From: CAZCDM01 sp964497475
GTDB lineage: Bacteria > Planctomycetota > Phycisphaerae > SM23-33
Direction: 5' to 3'
Assembly (NCBI GenBank): GCA_964497475.1
Contig: CAZCDM010000034.1
Location: 1-16,274 of the forward strand
Length of the DNA: 16,274 nucleotides
Below the pieces are notes generated by a model, which saw only the letters and a program-made list of their open reading frames with translations, did not search any database and was not told the origin of the DNA. Below, piece after piece: positions 8,701 to 15,587 of this stretch; position 1 is the stretch's first letter, and the number at the start of each line of letters is the position of its first letter. Both the position numbers and the translations under genes were made by a program.

Positions 8701-10267
8701 GCGGTATGACCAGTCGATCGAGGCGATTGGCAAGGCCATCGCGATTCAGCCCGAGGATGTGCAGCTCAAGCTCGTGCTGGCGTCGCTCTACGGCGAGACG
8801 GAGCAATTTGACAAGGCCGGGGCGATTTACCGGACGATCCTCGAATCGAATCCCGATCAGGGCGTGGCGCTGGTGGGGCTGGGGCGAATTGCACTGGATC
8901 AGAATGACCTGCCCACGGCCATGGAGTATTTTAACAAGGCCATCGAGAAGAATTCCGGCTATGGGGATGGATATATTTTTCGGGCTGAGGTGCACAAGGC
9001 CCGCGGGCAGATCGACCGGGCAATTTATGATCTGGAGAAGGCGGTCGCGCTCCAGCAGGGCAATCTAAGGCTTCGCATGGACCTTGCTCGACTGTACGAG
9101 GCGGTACAGTTCTTCGACAAGGCGGCCCAGCAGTACCTTCAGGTTGTCATGATGCAGCCATCGTTCTACCCCGCTCATCTCCGGCGTCTTGAGTTGTTCC
9201 TCCGGCAGCAGCGGTGGGCGGCTGTGGAAAGCCTCGCCGCCGAAGCCATGGAGCAATTCCCCCGGGATCCGCAGTTCCCGCTGATTCTGGCGCGCATGTG
9301 GAAGCAGCGCGGGCAGATGGATCGCCAGTTGGGCATGCTGGACCAGGCTCGGCAGCTCGCACCCGATTCCGTCGATGTCGTCCGCGCCTGGCTGATCGGG
9401 CTCATCGAGGCCGGCCAGCTCCAGCAGGCCATGAAGGAATCCCAGGCTTATCTCAATCGCAAGAACCATCGCGCGGGGGTTTTGGCACTGCAGGCTCGTA
9501 TCGCCAATCAGGCCAATCCGCAGGACCCGCGGGTCAAGCAGGCCTATTATGAAGCGATCAAAGAGGCCCGCCCCGGAACCGACGACACGTTCTTTGTGAT
9601 GGAGAATATGAATATTTCTTGGGGTGCAGAGAAGATTCTTGGCCAAATAGCCGACATATCTAAGGTGCGGCCTGAGGACTGGCAGGTGTTTGTCTTCCTC
9701 GCAGACCTGATGTCTCGTACGAAACCGGCCCAGGTGGCGCAGATTCTGGACCTGTATCGCAAGGCCCAGGCGGCTGCACCGAACGAAGGTGTCTGGGAAG
9801 TGGTTACCCTCCGTATTGCCAATACCTACGAGCGAAGTAACGACTTGACCAAGGCGGAGGCAACCTATAAAGAACTGCTGGCCAAGAACCCTGACAACAT
9901 TGCGGCGTTGAATAACCTGGCCTACCTGTATGCCGACAAACTCGGCCAGGCCGACAAAGCCCTGCCGCTTATCGAACGCGCCTTGCAGCAGAGGTCCGAC
10001 AGTGCAAACCTGCTCGATACCTATGCTTGGGTGTTGGTACAATTAGGACAGCTCGACCGGGCCAAGACCTTCATGCAGCAGGTCATCAGCCAGGGCCAGC
10101 CCGGTCCCGATGCTCTCTACCATATGGGATACCTGCTGGAGAAAACCGAAGACCCCGCCGGGGCTGAAGAATACTACCGCCAAGCCTACGAGATGATCCG
10201 GGCCACCCCGGACCATCCGCTCCAGAAACCACTGCAGCAGGCCATGGCGAGGATTACAAAGGAGTAA
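5780..10267 (+). CDS. Giant TPR-repeat protein, membrane-anchored, PrsT-like
   Basis: The protein has 1495 residues. A basic N-terminus (MAKSKRINRR) and one hydrophobic helix (about 11-30) anchor it with the remainder outside the cytoplasm; there is no lipobox cysteine. Almost everything after residue 40 is tandem helix-turn-helix TPR units of about 34 residues. Clear units include LAYLALARYYTDKKQYDKAM, LRLRMDLARLYEAVQFFDKA and AALNNLAYLYADKLGQADKA. The C-terminal block, with YAWVLVQLGQLDRA and DALYHMGYLLEKTEDPAGAE, matches the style of the TPR protein PrsT of PEP-CTERM/EPS gene clusters, which is usually shorter (near 900 residues). It probably scaffolds polysaccharide or sorting proteins. 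AGGAG (5770-5774) sits five bases before the ATG, and the gene follows EpsI by 24 bp. No cysteine is present in the whole chain. Long open frames on the opposite strand are by-products of GC-rich codon use. Confidence 0.85.
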   Translation: MAKSKRINRRALLLVALFGLFVLGGVVVIYIKQMPEDPAVHISRAEQYFKETPPQWNKARREYSRAIEAVKGDRMLDAKNFLRIAELNMDQIKNDTSLSPLERRELYGQAFTALERSIQQDSTLLPARKMMAEQRWMISLGQMQNTKAWEEFILHADRLLQLEEDAQTYRRRGIARSFLARVDAKTYLGDALADLRKAIDLAPDDIDNWKALLSVIENQAKDTELLEETFGKAMQKKPDSAELRIAWAEYLIKNERDEEALQAIETARKLAPDKALAYLALARYYTDKKQYDKAMATLQEAQKVDPTEVRVYFYLSRLHQIQGDPRAAADALRSGLTALDQWTGENTGNARINVEKARESLHYYLAEMLLSEALRIKDHEKRQALVDEAQKSFAILVQYFPDDPRQYGIAGQIAYLNQDWNKARENLETAFGSPRGRTARTAALLAEVYTRLRMPTRAEEMYQRIVQIPGQERQVPFLLQIARLRIDSRDYRTARQLAERIQSIQPDNEDAADILRALDLLSGRAPLPTAGPVTPLQRMMILRMAQEQALQNNPDQAIGTLETLYRIEPENLQTLSELIQILRIHDRTDRAVELVKQAQQKDPDNPVFDRWLTMLQAQTPEQQYQAQKEMILKEKDPLARQLGLWRLNRQYNRTDEAEAHLAEARKIDPDHPAIVQIDFAMAVEKSQWDKAREQIQRIADNQDNTRLMMEARLAVAQNQWAQAIQPLESILLTSPHLQQVRLMLAEAYLRNDQMGQAKEQLQTVLDNDRKNVAALLALARIAESEQNMPAHDNYIRQAMLYPAGKVNPEIRERWLQSQVEKKDPAAALAERQKIYQRDPNNLLNAMRLAALYENNKQYNQAIAIYEQALPKVGDKVSIAMPLARAYRDSGQSSKADALFSNLLKENTAPADKARILVAWGNFLASNDADAAVNMYNKAQQADPGGTAGLRALANLRTGQAQQLAQAGSRQEARQRYDQSIEAIGKAIAIQPEDVQLKLVLASLYGETEQFDKAGAIYRTILESNPDQGVALVGLGRIALDQNDLPTAMEYFNKAIEKNSGYGDGYIFRAEVHKARGQIDRAIYDLEKAVALQQGNLRLRMDLARLYEAVQFFDKAAQQYLQVVMMQPSFYPAHLRRLELFLRQQRWAAVESLAAEAMEQFPRDPQFPLILARMWKQRGQMDRQLGMLDQARQLAPDSVDVVRAWLIGLIEAGQLQQAMKESQAYLNRKNHRAGVLALQARIANQANPQDPRVKQAYYEAIKEARPGTDDTFFVMENMNISWGAEKILGQIADISKVRPEDWQVFVFLADLMSRTKPAQVAQILDLYRKAQAAAPNEGVWEVVTLRIANTYERSNDLTKAEATYKELLAKNPDNIAALNNLAYLYADKLGQADKALPLIERALQQRSDSANLLDTYAWVLVQLGQLDRAKTFMQQVISQGQPGPDALYHMGYLLEKTEDPAGAEEYYRQAYEMIRATPDHPLQKPLQQAMARITKE
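10258..10264 (+). promoter_or_regulatory. Ribosome binding site overlapping the end of the TPR gene
   Basis: AAAGGAG lies directly before the TPR stop codon (TAA, 10265-10267) and nine bases before the ATG of the next gene. The site is covered by ribosomes ending the TPR gene, so the two genes are probably translationally coupled. Confidence 0.7.
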
Positions 10268-10273
10268 GCAGTC

Positions 10274-12490
10274 ATGAGCCTGATTCCCACACGCGATGAA
10301 GTCCCCCGTATTGTTCGGCATACGGGGGTTCATTCCACTCCCACGGCCGTGAAGTCTACACAGGCTTCTTCCAGTGGGGGCTTTACCCCGCGCGACATCC
10401 TCCGGATCATTCGCCAGCGGATTTGGCTGATCCTCCTGTCGCTGGTCATCTTCTCCACGGCGGCCATCGTGGGAACCTACTTCTGGCTGCAGATGGCCCC
10501 CTATTACACCGCCACGGCCGTCCTGGTGGTCAATCCGCCCAAAATCTCGGAGATGAACGCAAGCAATCCCTACGCGGCAACCAACGTCATGGAGCGGTTG
10601 ATTCAATCCCAAGCCATCGCCACCATCCAGCAGGATGTTTTCGATCTGGCTCTGCCCGATATCCGCAAGACGAAGTGGTTCCAGAAGGCTGTCGAGGACG
10701 GCAAAAATGTAAACATGGAACTGAAAAGTGCTCTCAGTGTTTCGCCCGTCCAAGGGACCAGTTTCATCACGGTGTCCATGACCGCTCGCGATGCCGAAGA
10801 TGCCGCCAACATCGCCAATGCCATCAGCAAGGCGGCCATCACCGACATCAGCGGGATCACCAGTGACGAACGCGCCGCGACAATACAGAGACTCAACAAC
10901 ACCGTCGCAGATCTTAAGGCCGAGCGTGACAAGGCGGTCCAGCAGATCAAAAATCTCCAGGGCATGGGAGTCGGCGGCGATGGCAAAAACGTAGAAGCCG
11001 TTGAAATCCTCCGGCTGCGGACCATGGAGCTTGTCAAACAGGCTTCCGCCATTCAGACCAATTATGTAGCCACCGCCCAGGCCGTCGAGGTCATGAACCA
11101 GCAGACCGATGAGGAACTGGCCCAGACGCCCGAAATCCAGTTCCAGGTGGAGAACAATCCTATCGTGCGACAATTCGAGCAGCAGGTGGCCTTCATTGAA
11201 TTCGAGCTGATTGCCGCAAAGAAAAAGTATGGCGAATCGCACAATGTCGTTCAGAATCTCCATCGCCGGCTTGAAGCGGCCGAGGAAAAACTCCGCGTTA
11301 AGGAGCAGGAGGTCGCCCAGGAGGCCATCGTCAACCTCCGGGCCGCCCGGCAGAGTCAGTTTCTCTCCCTGGCCGATCAGCTCGAGAAGGTCAAGAACCA
11401 GCTCAGTACGACCAACCAGAACCTCAAGTCGATCCAGCAGCTCAACACCACCCTGAGCATTGCCCAGGAGACCAAAGACTATTCCGAGCAGCGCATCGCC
11501 CAGCTGCAGACCCGTCTGCTGGACCTCCAGCTGCTGCGCCGTGGCGAAAAACCACTCGCCCTGCAGCAGACGGCGGAAATCCCCAAGAAGCCCTCCTCCC
11601 CCCGCTTCCTCATCAACGTGCCGCTGGGTGTGTTCCTCGGCTTGGCCATTGGCGTGGGCTTGGCCTTCCTGCTGGAGTTCCTCGATACCAGCATCAAGGC
11701 GCCTTCGGATATCTCCCGCCGCGTCGACCTGCCCCTGCTGGGCATGGTGCCCCACCTCGACGACGTCGAAGAAGAATTCCAGGACCTGCGTGTTGGCTTC
11801 CTGGAGAATCCGCACACCATCTTCAGCGAGGCCTTCCGCCAGATCCGCACCAACCTGCTGTTCTCCGGGCCCATCGAGCAGCATCGCACGATCTTGCTGA
11901 CCAGCCCCATGCCCGAAGACGGGCGGACCTCCACCACGCTGCACCTGGGCCACTCCATCGCCCGGGGCGGCAAGAAGGTCCTCGTTATCGATGCCAACTT
12001 CCGCCAGCCCGCCATCCGGTCGCTGTTCCCCACCTGCCCCGGCGGCGGGCTCAGCACCTCCCTCGTCGGCCAGGCCGACTGGAGAGAACTCGTCCACGAG
12101 GTCGAGCCCAACTTCCACGTCATGGCCACCGGGCCCATGCCCCCCAACCCCGCCGAGCTGCTCGGCTCGGAGACCATGAAGCACCGTCTCGATCAATTCC
12201 AGGACGATTACGACCAGATCCTCATCGACTGCGCGCCATGCCTCGTCGTCTCCGATGCGACGGTCCTGGCCGGCATGGTCGACGGAACCATCCTCATCGT
12301 TCGAGCCGGCGTGAACACCTACGGCATCGTCCATCGCTCGCGGGATATCCTCCAGCGGGTCGGAGCCCGGATCTTGGGCGTGGTGCTCAACGGCGTTCGC
12401 GTCACCGCCGGCGGCTACCTCCGCAAGAACTACGATACGTTCTACCAGTATCGCGAAGGACTCGATCAGGCTCGCTCCGCCGACGTCTGA
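10274..12490 (+). CDS. Wzz/Wzc-type chain-length regulator fused to a BY-kinase-like ATPase domain with degenerate Walker A
   Basis: The 738-residue inner-membrane co-polymerase should control polysaccharide length and couple to the Wza-like exporter. Residues about 40-110 carry the Wzz domain, with the first membrane helix at 50-72. A long coiled-coil periplasmic part runs to about 430. The proline-rich IPKKPSSPRF precedes the second helix (447-470). The cytoplasmic domain (about 520-738) has the BY-kinase layout. Walker A, normally G-K-S/T, reads PEDGRTS with Arg551 where lysine is expected. Walker A' reads VIDANFRQP, keeping Asp573 but with Asn575 for the usual second Asp. Walker B is intact (LIDCAP, Asp652). 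The C-terminus has a tyrosine cluster (Tyr715, 720, 724, 726). ATP binding and autophosphorylation may therefore be lost or altered, which is an inference. The start is ATG at 10274, six bases after the TPR stop. Confidence 0.9.
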   Translation: MSLIPTRDEVPRIVRHTGVHSTPTAVKSTQASSSGGFTPRDILRIIRQRIWLILLSLVIFSTAAIVGTYFWLQMAPYYTATAVLVVNPPKISEMNASNPYAATNVMERLIQSQAIATIQQDVFDLALPDIRKTKWFQKAVEDGKNVNMELKSALSVSPVQGTSFITVSMTARDAEDAANIANAISKAAITDISGITSDERAATIQRLNNTVADLKAERDKAVQQIKNLQGMGVGGDGKNVEAVEILRLRTMELVKQASAIQTNYVATAQAVEVMNQQTDEELAQTPEIQFQVENNPIVRQFEQQVAFIEFELIAAKKKYGESHNVVQNLHRRLEAAEEKLRVKEQEVAQEAIVNLRAARQSQFLSLADQLEKVKNQLSTTNQNLKSIQQLNTTLSIAQETKDYSEQRIAQLQTRLLDLQLLRRGEKPLALQQTAEIPKKPSSPRFLINVPLGVFLGLAIGVGLAFLLEFLDTSIKAPSDISRRVDLPLLGMVPHLDDVEEEFQDLRVGFLENPHTIFSEAFRQIRTNLLFSGPIEQHRTILLTSPMPEDGRTSTTLHLGHSIARGGKKVLVIDANFRQPAIRSLFPTCPGGGLSTSLVGQADWRELVHEVEPNFHVMATGPMPPNPAELLGSETMKHRLDQFQDDYDQILIDCAPCLVVSDATVLAGMVDGTILIVRAGVNTYGIVHRSRDILQRVGARILGVVLNGVRVTAGGYLRKNYDTFYQYREGLDQARSADV
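10303..10328 (+). repeat. Perfect 9-bp inverted repeat inside the first codons of the Wzz/BY-kinase-like gene
   Basis: CCCCCGTAT (10303-10311) and ATACGGGGG (10320-10328) are exact reverse complements around the eight-base loop TGTTCGGC. The hairpin begins 29 bases after the first base of the start codon, where mRNA structure commonly affects initiation or early elongation. It is coding (residues about 10-19) and lacks a T-run, so it does not look like a terminator. Confidence 0.6.
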
Positions 12491-12500
12491 CCGCACGCCG

Positions 12501-13175
12501 ATGCTCCCCGAGCCCGCCGCGGACATCCGAGACCTGCTCGACGAGCTTGGCTGCGATGGCGATCTGCGCACGCTGGCCCGGCTGGGCGAGAACCTCCGAC
12601 TCGCAAACCGCACGGTCAACCTCACCCGCCTGAGCAGCCCGCAGGACTACTGGCTCGGCCACGTTACCGACAGCCTGCTGGCCCTGCGGTTTTGGCCCGC
12701 CCTGCGGACCGACCCGCTCCGCATCGCCGACGTCGGCTGCGGCGCGGGCTTCCCGCTGCTGGTGCTCGCCTGGGCCACCCCCGCCGCCGAACTGACCGGC
12801 ATTGAAGCGACCGGAAAAAAGGTGGACTTCATCCGAAGGCAGGCCGCCGAGCTGAACCTGTCCAACGTCACCGCCTGTCACAGCCAGGCGAGAGAAGCAG
12901 CCCGCCAGCCAACCCTGGTCGGGCGGTTCGACCTCGTCGTCGCCCGCGCGGTCGGGCCCACGGGCAAACTCCTTAAAGACGCCCGAGGCCTGCTCGCCGC
13001 CTCACCCTCCGCCGCCCTGCTGAGCTACAAAACCCCCCAAGCCATCGAGGAAGAACACGACCTCACCGCGCGCGAGGCCACCAAGTTCGGCTTTGCTGTC
13101 TCGCACTCCCCCGTCTACACCTTGCCCGGCCAGGCCGGCCCGCGGCAGTTCGTTCTCTGTCAGCGCCAGCCCTGA
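12501..13175 (+). CDS. rsmG: 16S rRNA (guanine(527)-N(7))-methyltransferase RsmG
   Basis: The 224-residue cytoplasmic enzyme methylates N7 of G527 in 16S rRNA using S-adenosylmethionine. The family pattern is complete: NLTRLSSPQDYWLGHVTDSLLAL near the start; the SAM-binding ADVGCGAGFP (Asp77 to Pro85); GIEATGKKVDFIRRQAAELNL; and DLVVARAVGPTGKLLK, which corresponds to the ARAV segment of RsmG. Length is normal for the family (about 200-240). It begins 10 bp after the kinase-like gene with no clear Shine-Dalgarno sequence, so it may be read through from the EPS operon by accident of position. It converges on rsgA with only three bases between the stop codons, leaving no room for a separate terminator. 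Confidence 0.93.
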   Translation: MLPEPAADIRDLLDELGCDGDLRTLARLGENLRLANRTVNLTRLSSPQDYWLGHVTDSLLALRFWPALRTDPLRIADVGCGAGFPLLVLAWATPAAELTGIEATGKKVDFIRRQAAELNLSNVTACHSQAREAARQPTLVGRFDLVVARAVGPTGKLLKDARGLLAASPSAALLSYKTPQAIEEEHDLTAREATKFGFAVSHSPVYTLPGQAGPRQFVLCQRQP

Positions 13176-13178
13176 CGC

Positions 13179-14324
13179 TCACTCCCCGAGCGACTCGAAA
13201 ATCCGTCGGTAGCTCTCATACCGCCGGGCGGGAATCTCGCCGGCCTCGACCGCCGCCTGCACCCCACAGCCCGGCTCGTGCGTATGCGTGCAGTCGCGGA
13301 ATTTGCAGGCCGCCAGATACTCCTCGAACTCCGGAAAGTACCACGACAGCTCCTCGGGCTCGATCGCCACCGCCAGCTCGCGCACGCCGGGGGTGTCTAT
13401 CACCAGCCCGCCGCCGGGCAGGTCGTACAGCCTGCTCTGGCTGGTGGTGTGTCGCCCGCGCTGGTCCTTCGAGCGAACGGTGCGCGTCACCGCGTCGGCC
13501 TCGGGAATCAGGGCGTTGACCAGCGTGCTCTTGCCCACGCCCGACGCGCCGGCCAGAACCGACCGCTTGGCCCCGATGGCTTCGCTCAACTCGTCGAGCC
13601 CCTCGCCCGTCTCGGCCGAGCAGCAGACCACCCGCACATCCTGGCTGCGATAGTCCTCGATCACCGTCTGGTCCGGCCGGGCCAGGTCGATCTTGTTGAT
13701 CGCCAGGATCGGCTCGAGTTCGCCACGCTGCGCGGCGATCATCAGCCGGTCGATCAGCCCGCGCCGCAGTGGCGGGCTGGCCACCGAGCAGACCATCAGC
13801 AGACAGTCCATGTTGGCTGCGAGAACCTTCTCGTCGCGCTGCTGCCAGGCTTCGTTGCGTTTGGCGCTGCGCGGGGCTGGGCGCGAAAGAATCGTCCGCC
13901 GCATCGCCCGCCGCAGCACCATGCCGTCCATCCGGTTGCGGTCCAGCTCGACCTGTCCGTCGACGTGCTCGTCGCGGACCAGCGCAACGGTAACCGCATC
14001 GCCGATGGCCAGCGGGCTGGTGTGCTCGTAGCCCTCCGGCGGGCGGAAGGTTTTGGCAATGCCGCAATAGAGTTCCTCGCCCGAACCGTCGCGGACGAAA
14101 ATGCCCCGCCGAAACAGCCCGGTCACCATCGCCTCGATGGTCTCCAGGCCGGCGGGGTCGTCGGCTGGCTCGGCCCCGGCCGGGCCGGCGTAGGCGTCTT
14201 CGCGGAGCTTGACCTCCCGGGCCGAGAGCTTATCACGCGAGGCGTGCTCGATATCCTGGCCGGCCTCGTAGTGGGCCTGCCAGTCTTTGCGTCGCCGTCG
14301 GCTTTTGCCTTTGCCTTTGCTCAT
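13179..14324 (-). CDS. rsgA: Small ribosomal subunit biogenesis GTPase RsgA (YjeQ/EngC)
   Basis: The 381-residue GTPase acts late in 30S subunit maturation. The GTPase motifs are in the circularly permuted order of this family: G4 NKID (210-213), G1 GASGVGKST (259-267) and G3 DTPG (310-313). The switch segment GRHTT (His292) is also present. The C-terminal zinc site is C-x4-C-x-H-x5-C: Cys340, Cys345, His347 and Cys353. An OB-fold is expected at about 63-150. The N-terminal 60 residues are an extension, first strongly basic (KGKGKSRRRRK), then rich in Ala, Pro and Asp, making the protein somewhat longer than the usual 300-350. The start codon follows AGGCAGGGA. It is ten bases after the permease stop, so the two are in one operon. 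Confidence 0.95.
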   Translation of the reverse strand: MSKGKGKSRRRRKDWQAHYEAGQDIEHASRDKLSAREVKLREDAYAGPAGAEPADDPAGLETIEAMVTGLFRRGIFVRDGSGEELYCGIAKTFRPPEGYEHTSPLAIGDAVTVALVRDEHVDGQVELDRNRMDGMVLRRAMRRTILSRPAPRSAKRNEAWQQRDEKVLAANMDCLLMVCSVASPPLRRGLIDRLMIAAQRGELEPILAINKIDLARPDQTVIEDYRSQDVRVVCCSAETGEGLDELSEAIGAKRSVLAGASGVGKSTLVNALIPEADAVTRTVRSKDQRGRHTTSQSRLYDLPGGGLVIDTPGVRELAVAIEPEELSWYFPEFEEYLAACKFRDCTHTHEPGCGVQAAVEAGEIPARRYESYRRIFESLGE

Positions 14325-14334
14325 TCCCTGCCTG

Positions 14335-15261
14335 TCAGTGGGCGTGGGCTTCGCCGCCGGTAAGGCTCCGCACGAGGTCGTAGATCACCATGCCCACCGC
14401 CGCCAAAACGATCAGGGCGAAGTATTTCCGCAACCGTTCGCCGTGGATTTTCATGCACAGCCACGCGCCGATCTGCACGCCCAGGCCGCTGGTCACCAGC
14501 AGTGCCGCGGAGATACCCAGCGAGACATTGTCCGCCCAGCCCTTCTTGGCCGTGGCCACCAATGCCGCCAGCAGCACCACGCCGAGGCTCGTGCCGACCG
14601 CCTGGTGGGCATTGAGCCCGACCAGCAGAATCAGCACGGGCATGAACAGCACGCCTCCGCCGACGCCCAGCAGACCGGTCAGCACGCCCACGGCCAGGCC
14701 GATGCCCATCAGCCCCGGCAGCGACACGCCCGTCAGGCCCGCCGCTTTGAGGTCCACATGCGGGCCGATCTTCAGCCGTTGCAGCGGCGTGCGATGGCCC
14801 TCGGGCTTGACGCCCGGACCTCGCCAGACCAGCCAGGCCGTCAGCAGCAGAATCGCGATGAACAGGCAGTGCATGATCTCGGTGAATTGTTTGACCTCGC
14901 CGTTGGCTATTTCGGTGATGATATACTGTTGTAGCACGTCGCCGAGCACGGCCCCGACCATACTGCCCGAGGCGATGCACAGGATGGTCTTGGGCTCGAC
15001 ATTGCCCAGCCGGCCGTGCCGCCGCAGCCCGGCGGTACTCGTGCCGACGATGAAACACAGGTCGCTGCCGACGGCCAGCTCGTACCGCACGCCGAAGATG
15101 ATATTCAGCAGGGGGGTGACCATGAACCCGCCGCCCACGCCGAAGAGCCCGGTAATCGTGCCCACCGTCAGGCCCAGCATCGCCAGGCCGATCCACAGCA
15201 TTGGCCCGTGCAGGCCGGAGGCAAACTGGAAGTTCAGCATGTCGAGAATGTTCTCAAGCAT
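14335..15261 (-). CDS. TauE/SafE-family membrane permease (DUF81, putative sulfite/sulfonate-type anion exporter)
   Basis: The 308-residue membrane protein has about eight hydrophobic segments and the internal duplication typical of the family. GLFGVGGGFMVTPLL with AVGSDL in the first half matches GLLGVGGGVLFMPVL with AVGTSLG in the second. Family members export or import small sulfur-containing or organic anions; the substrate here cannot be told from sequence. The hydrophilic stretch at about residues 147-175 (RGPGVKPEGHRTPLQRLKIG) separates the halves. The tail GGEAHAH is slightly histidine-rich. AGGAGG lies just before the ATG, and the first eight bases overlap the end of the small upstream gene. 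RsgA follows, which has no known functional tie to this family. Confidence 0.88.
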   Translation of the reverse strand: MLENILDMLNFQFASGLHGPMLWIGLAMLGLTVGTITGLFGVGGGFMVTPLLNIIFGVRYELAVGSDLCFIVGTSTAGLRRHGRLGNVEPKTILCIASGSMVGAVLGDVLQQYIITEIANGEVKQFTEIMHCLFIAILLLTAWLVWRGPGVKPEGHRTPLQRLKIGPHVDLKAAGLTGVSLPGLMGIGLAVGVLTGLLGVGGGVLFMPVLILLVGLNAHQAVGTSLGVVLLAALVATAKKGWADNVSLGISAALLVTSGLGVQIGAWLCMKIHGERLRKYFALIVLAAVGMVIYDLVRSLTGGEAHAH

Positions 15262-15415
15262 TGTCGCCCTCCTGCCCGTTGGTGGCCGCGGCGGCCTTGC
15301 GGGCCTTGCGGGCCTGGCGCTTCAGGCCGATCGCTTTGAATACGACGTCCATCAGCAGGCCCCAGCAGATCGGGGCTGCCAGGAGAATGGCAACGGCCAA
15401 CAGTTTGCTCAGCAA
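15254..15415 (-). CDS. Small single-span membrane protein, function unknown
   Basis: The frame encodes 53 residues from a TTG start at 15415, with GAAAGGA about seven bases upstream. It contains one hydrophobic helix (about residues 4-20, LLAVAILLAAPICWGLL) followed by VVFKAIGLKRQARKARKAAAA, a strongly basic, probably cytoplasmic tail. Its stop codon lies inside the first eight bases of the permease gene, so the two are probably translationally coupled and may act together. An alternative GTG start at 15529 would give 91 residues but adds an Arg-rich lead with a poorer binding site. I know of no family for it. Confidence 0.5.
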   Translation of the reverse strand: MLSKLLAVAILLAAPICWGLLMDVVFKAIGLKRQARKARKAAAATNGQEGDNA

Positions 15416-15465
15416 CGGTCTGTCCTTTCGTGCGTGAAAACGGGTCAAACTCCGAAGGGGCGATA

Positions 15466-15516
15466 CTAGTGCATTGTCTCGCCGTCGTGCAAGGCCGATC
15501 GCGAAATGTTTTGCAT
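15466..15516 (-). CDS. Possible 16-residue leader ORF
   Basis: An ATG at 15516 lies six bases after GAGGAG and opens a 16-codon frame (MQNISRSALHDGETMH) that ends 50 bases before the TTG start of the small membrane protein. The binding site is stronger than that of the downstream gene. It could be a leader peptide, but a frame this short can arise by chance. Confidence 0.2.
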   Translation of the reverse strand: MQNISRSALHDGETMH

Positions 15517-15529
15517 CGAAGCTCCTCAC

Positions 15530-15587
15530 CCCCGCCGGTCGATAGAATGATGTAGACGTTCACAGACCCTTTCGAACGGAGCCCGCT
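15530..15587. promoter_or_regulatory. Short divergent promoter region
   Basis: These 58 bases separate the minus-strand small-protein/permease/rsgA group from the plus-strand lipoprotein gene, so at least one promoter on each strand should overlap it. TAGAAT at 15543-15548 is a possible -10 for the plus strand, without a matching -35. No operator-like palindrome was found. Confidence 0.25.

Noticed and set aside
10043..12625. An 860-codon open frame on the minus strand opposite the Wzz/BY-kinase-like gene
   Set aside because: The plus strand encodes a recognisable Wzz/kinase protein with a binding site and motifs. The antisense product is Asp/Gly/Leu-rich and matches nothing, as expected for a GC codon-position artefact.
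13278..14363. A 361-codon plus-strand open frame opposite rsgA
   Set aside because: rsgA on the minus strand has every GTPase and zinc-site motif, so the plus frame is a shadow.
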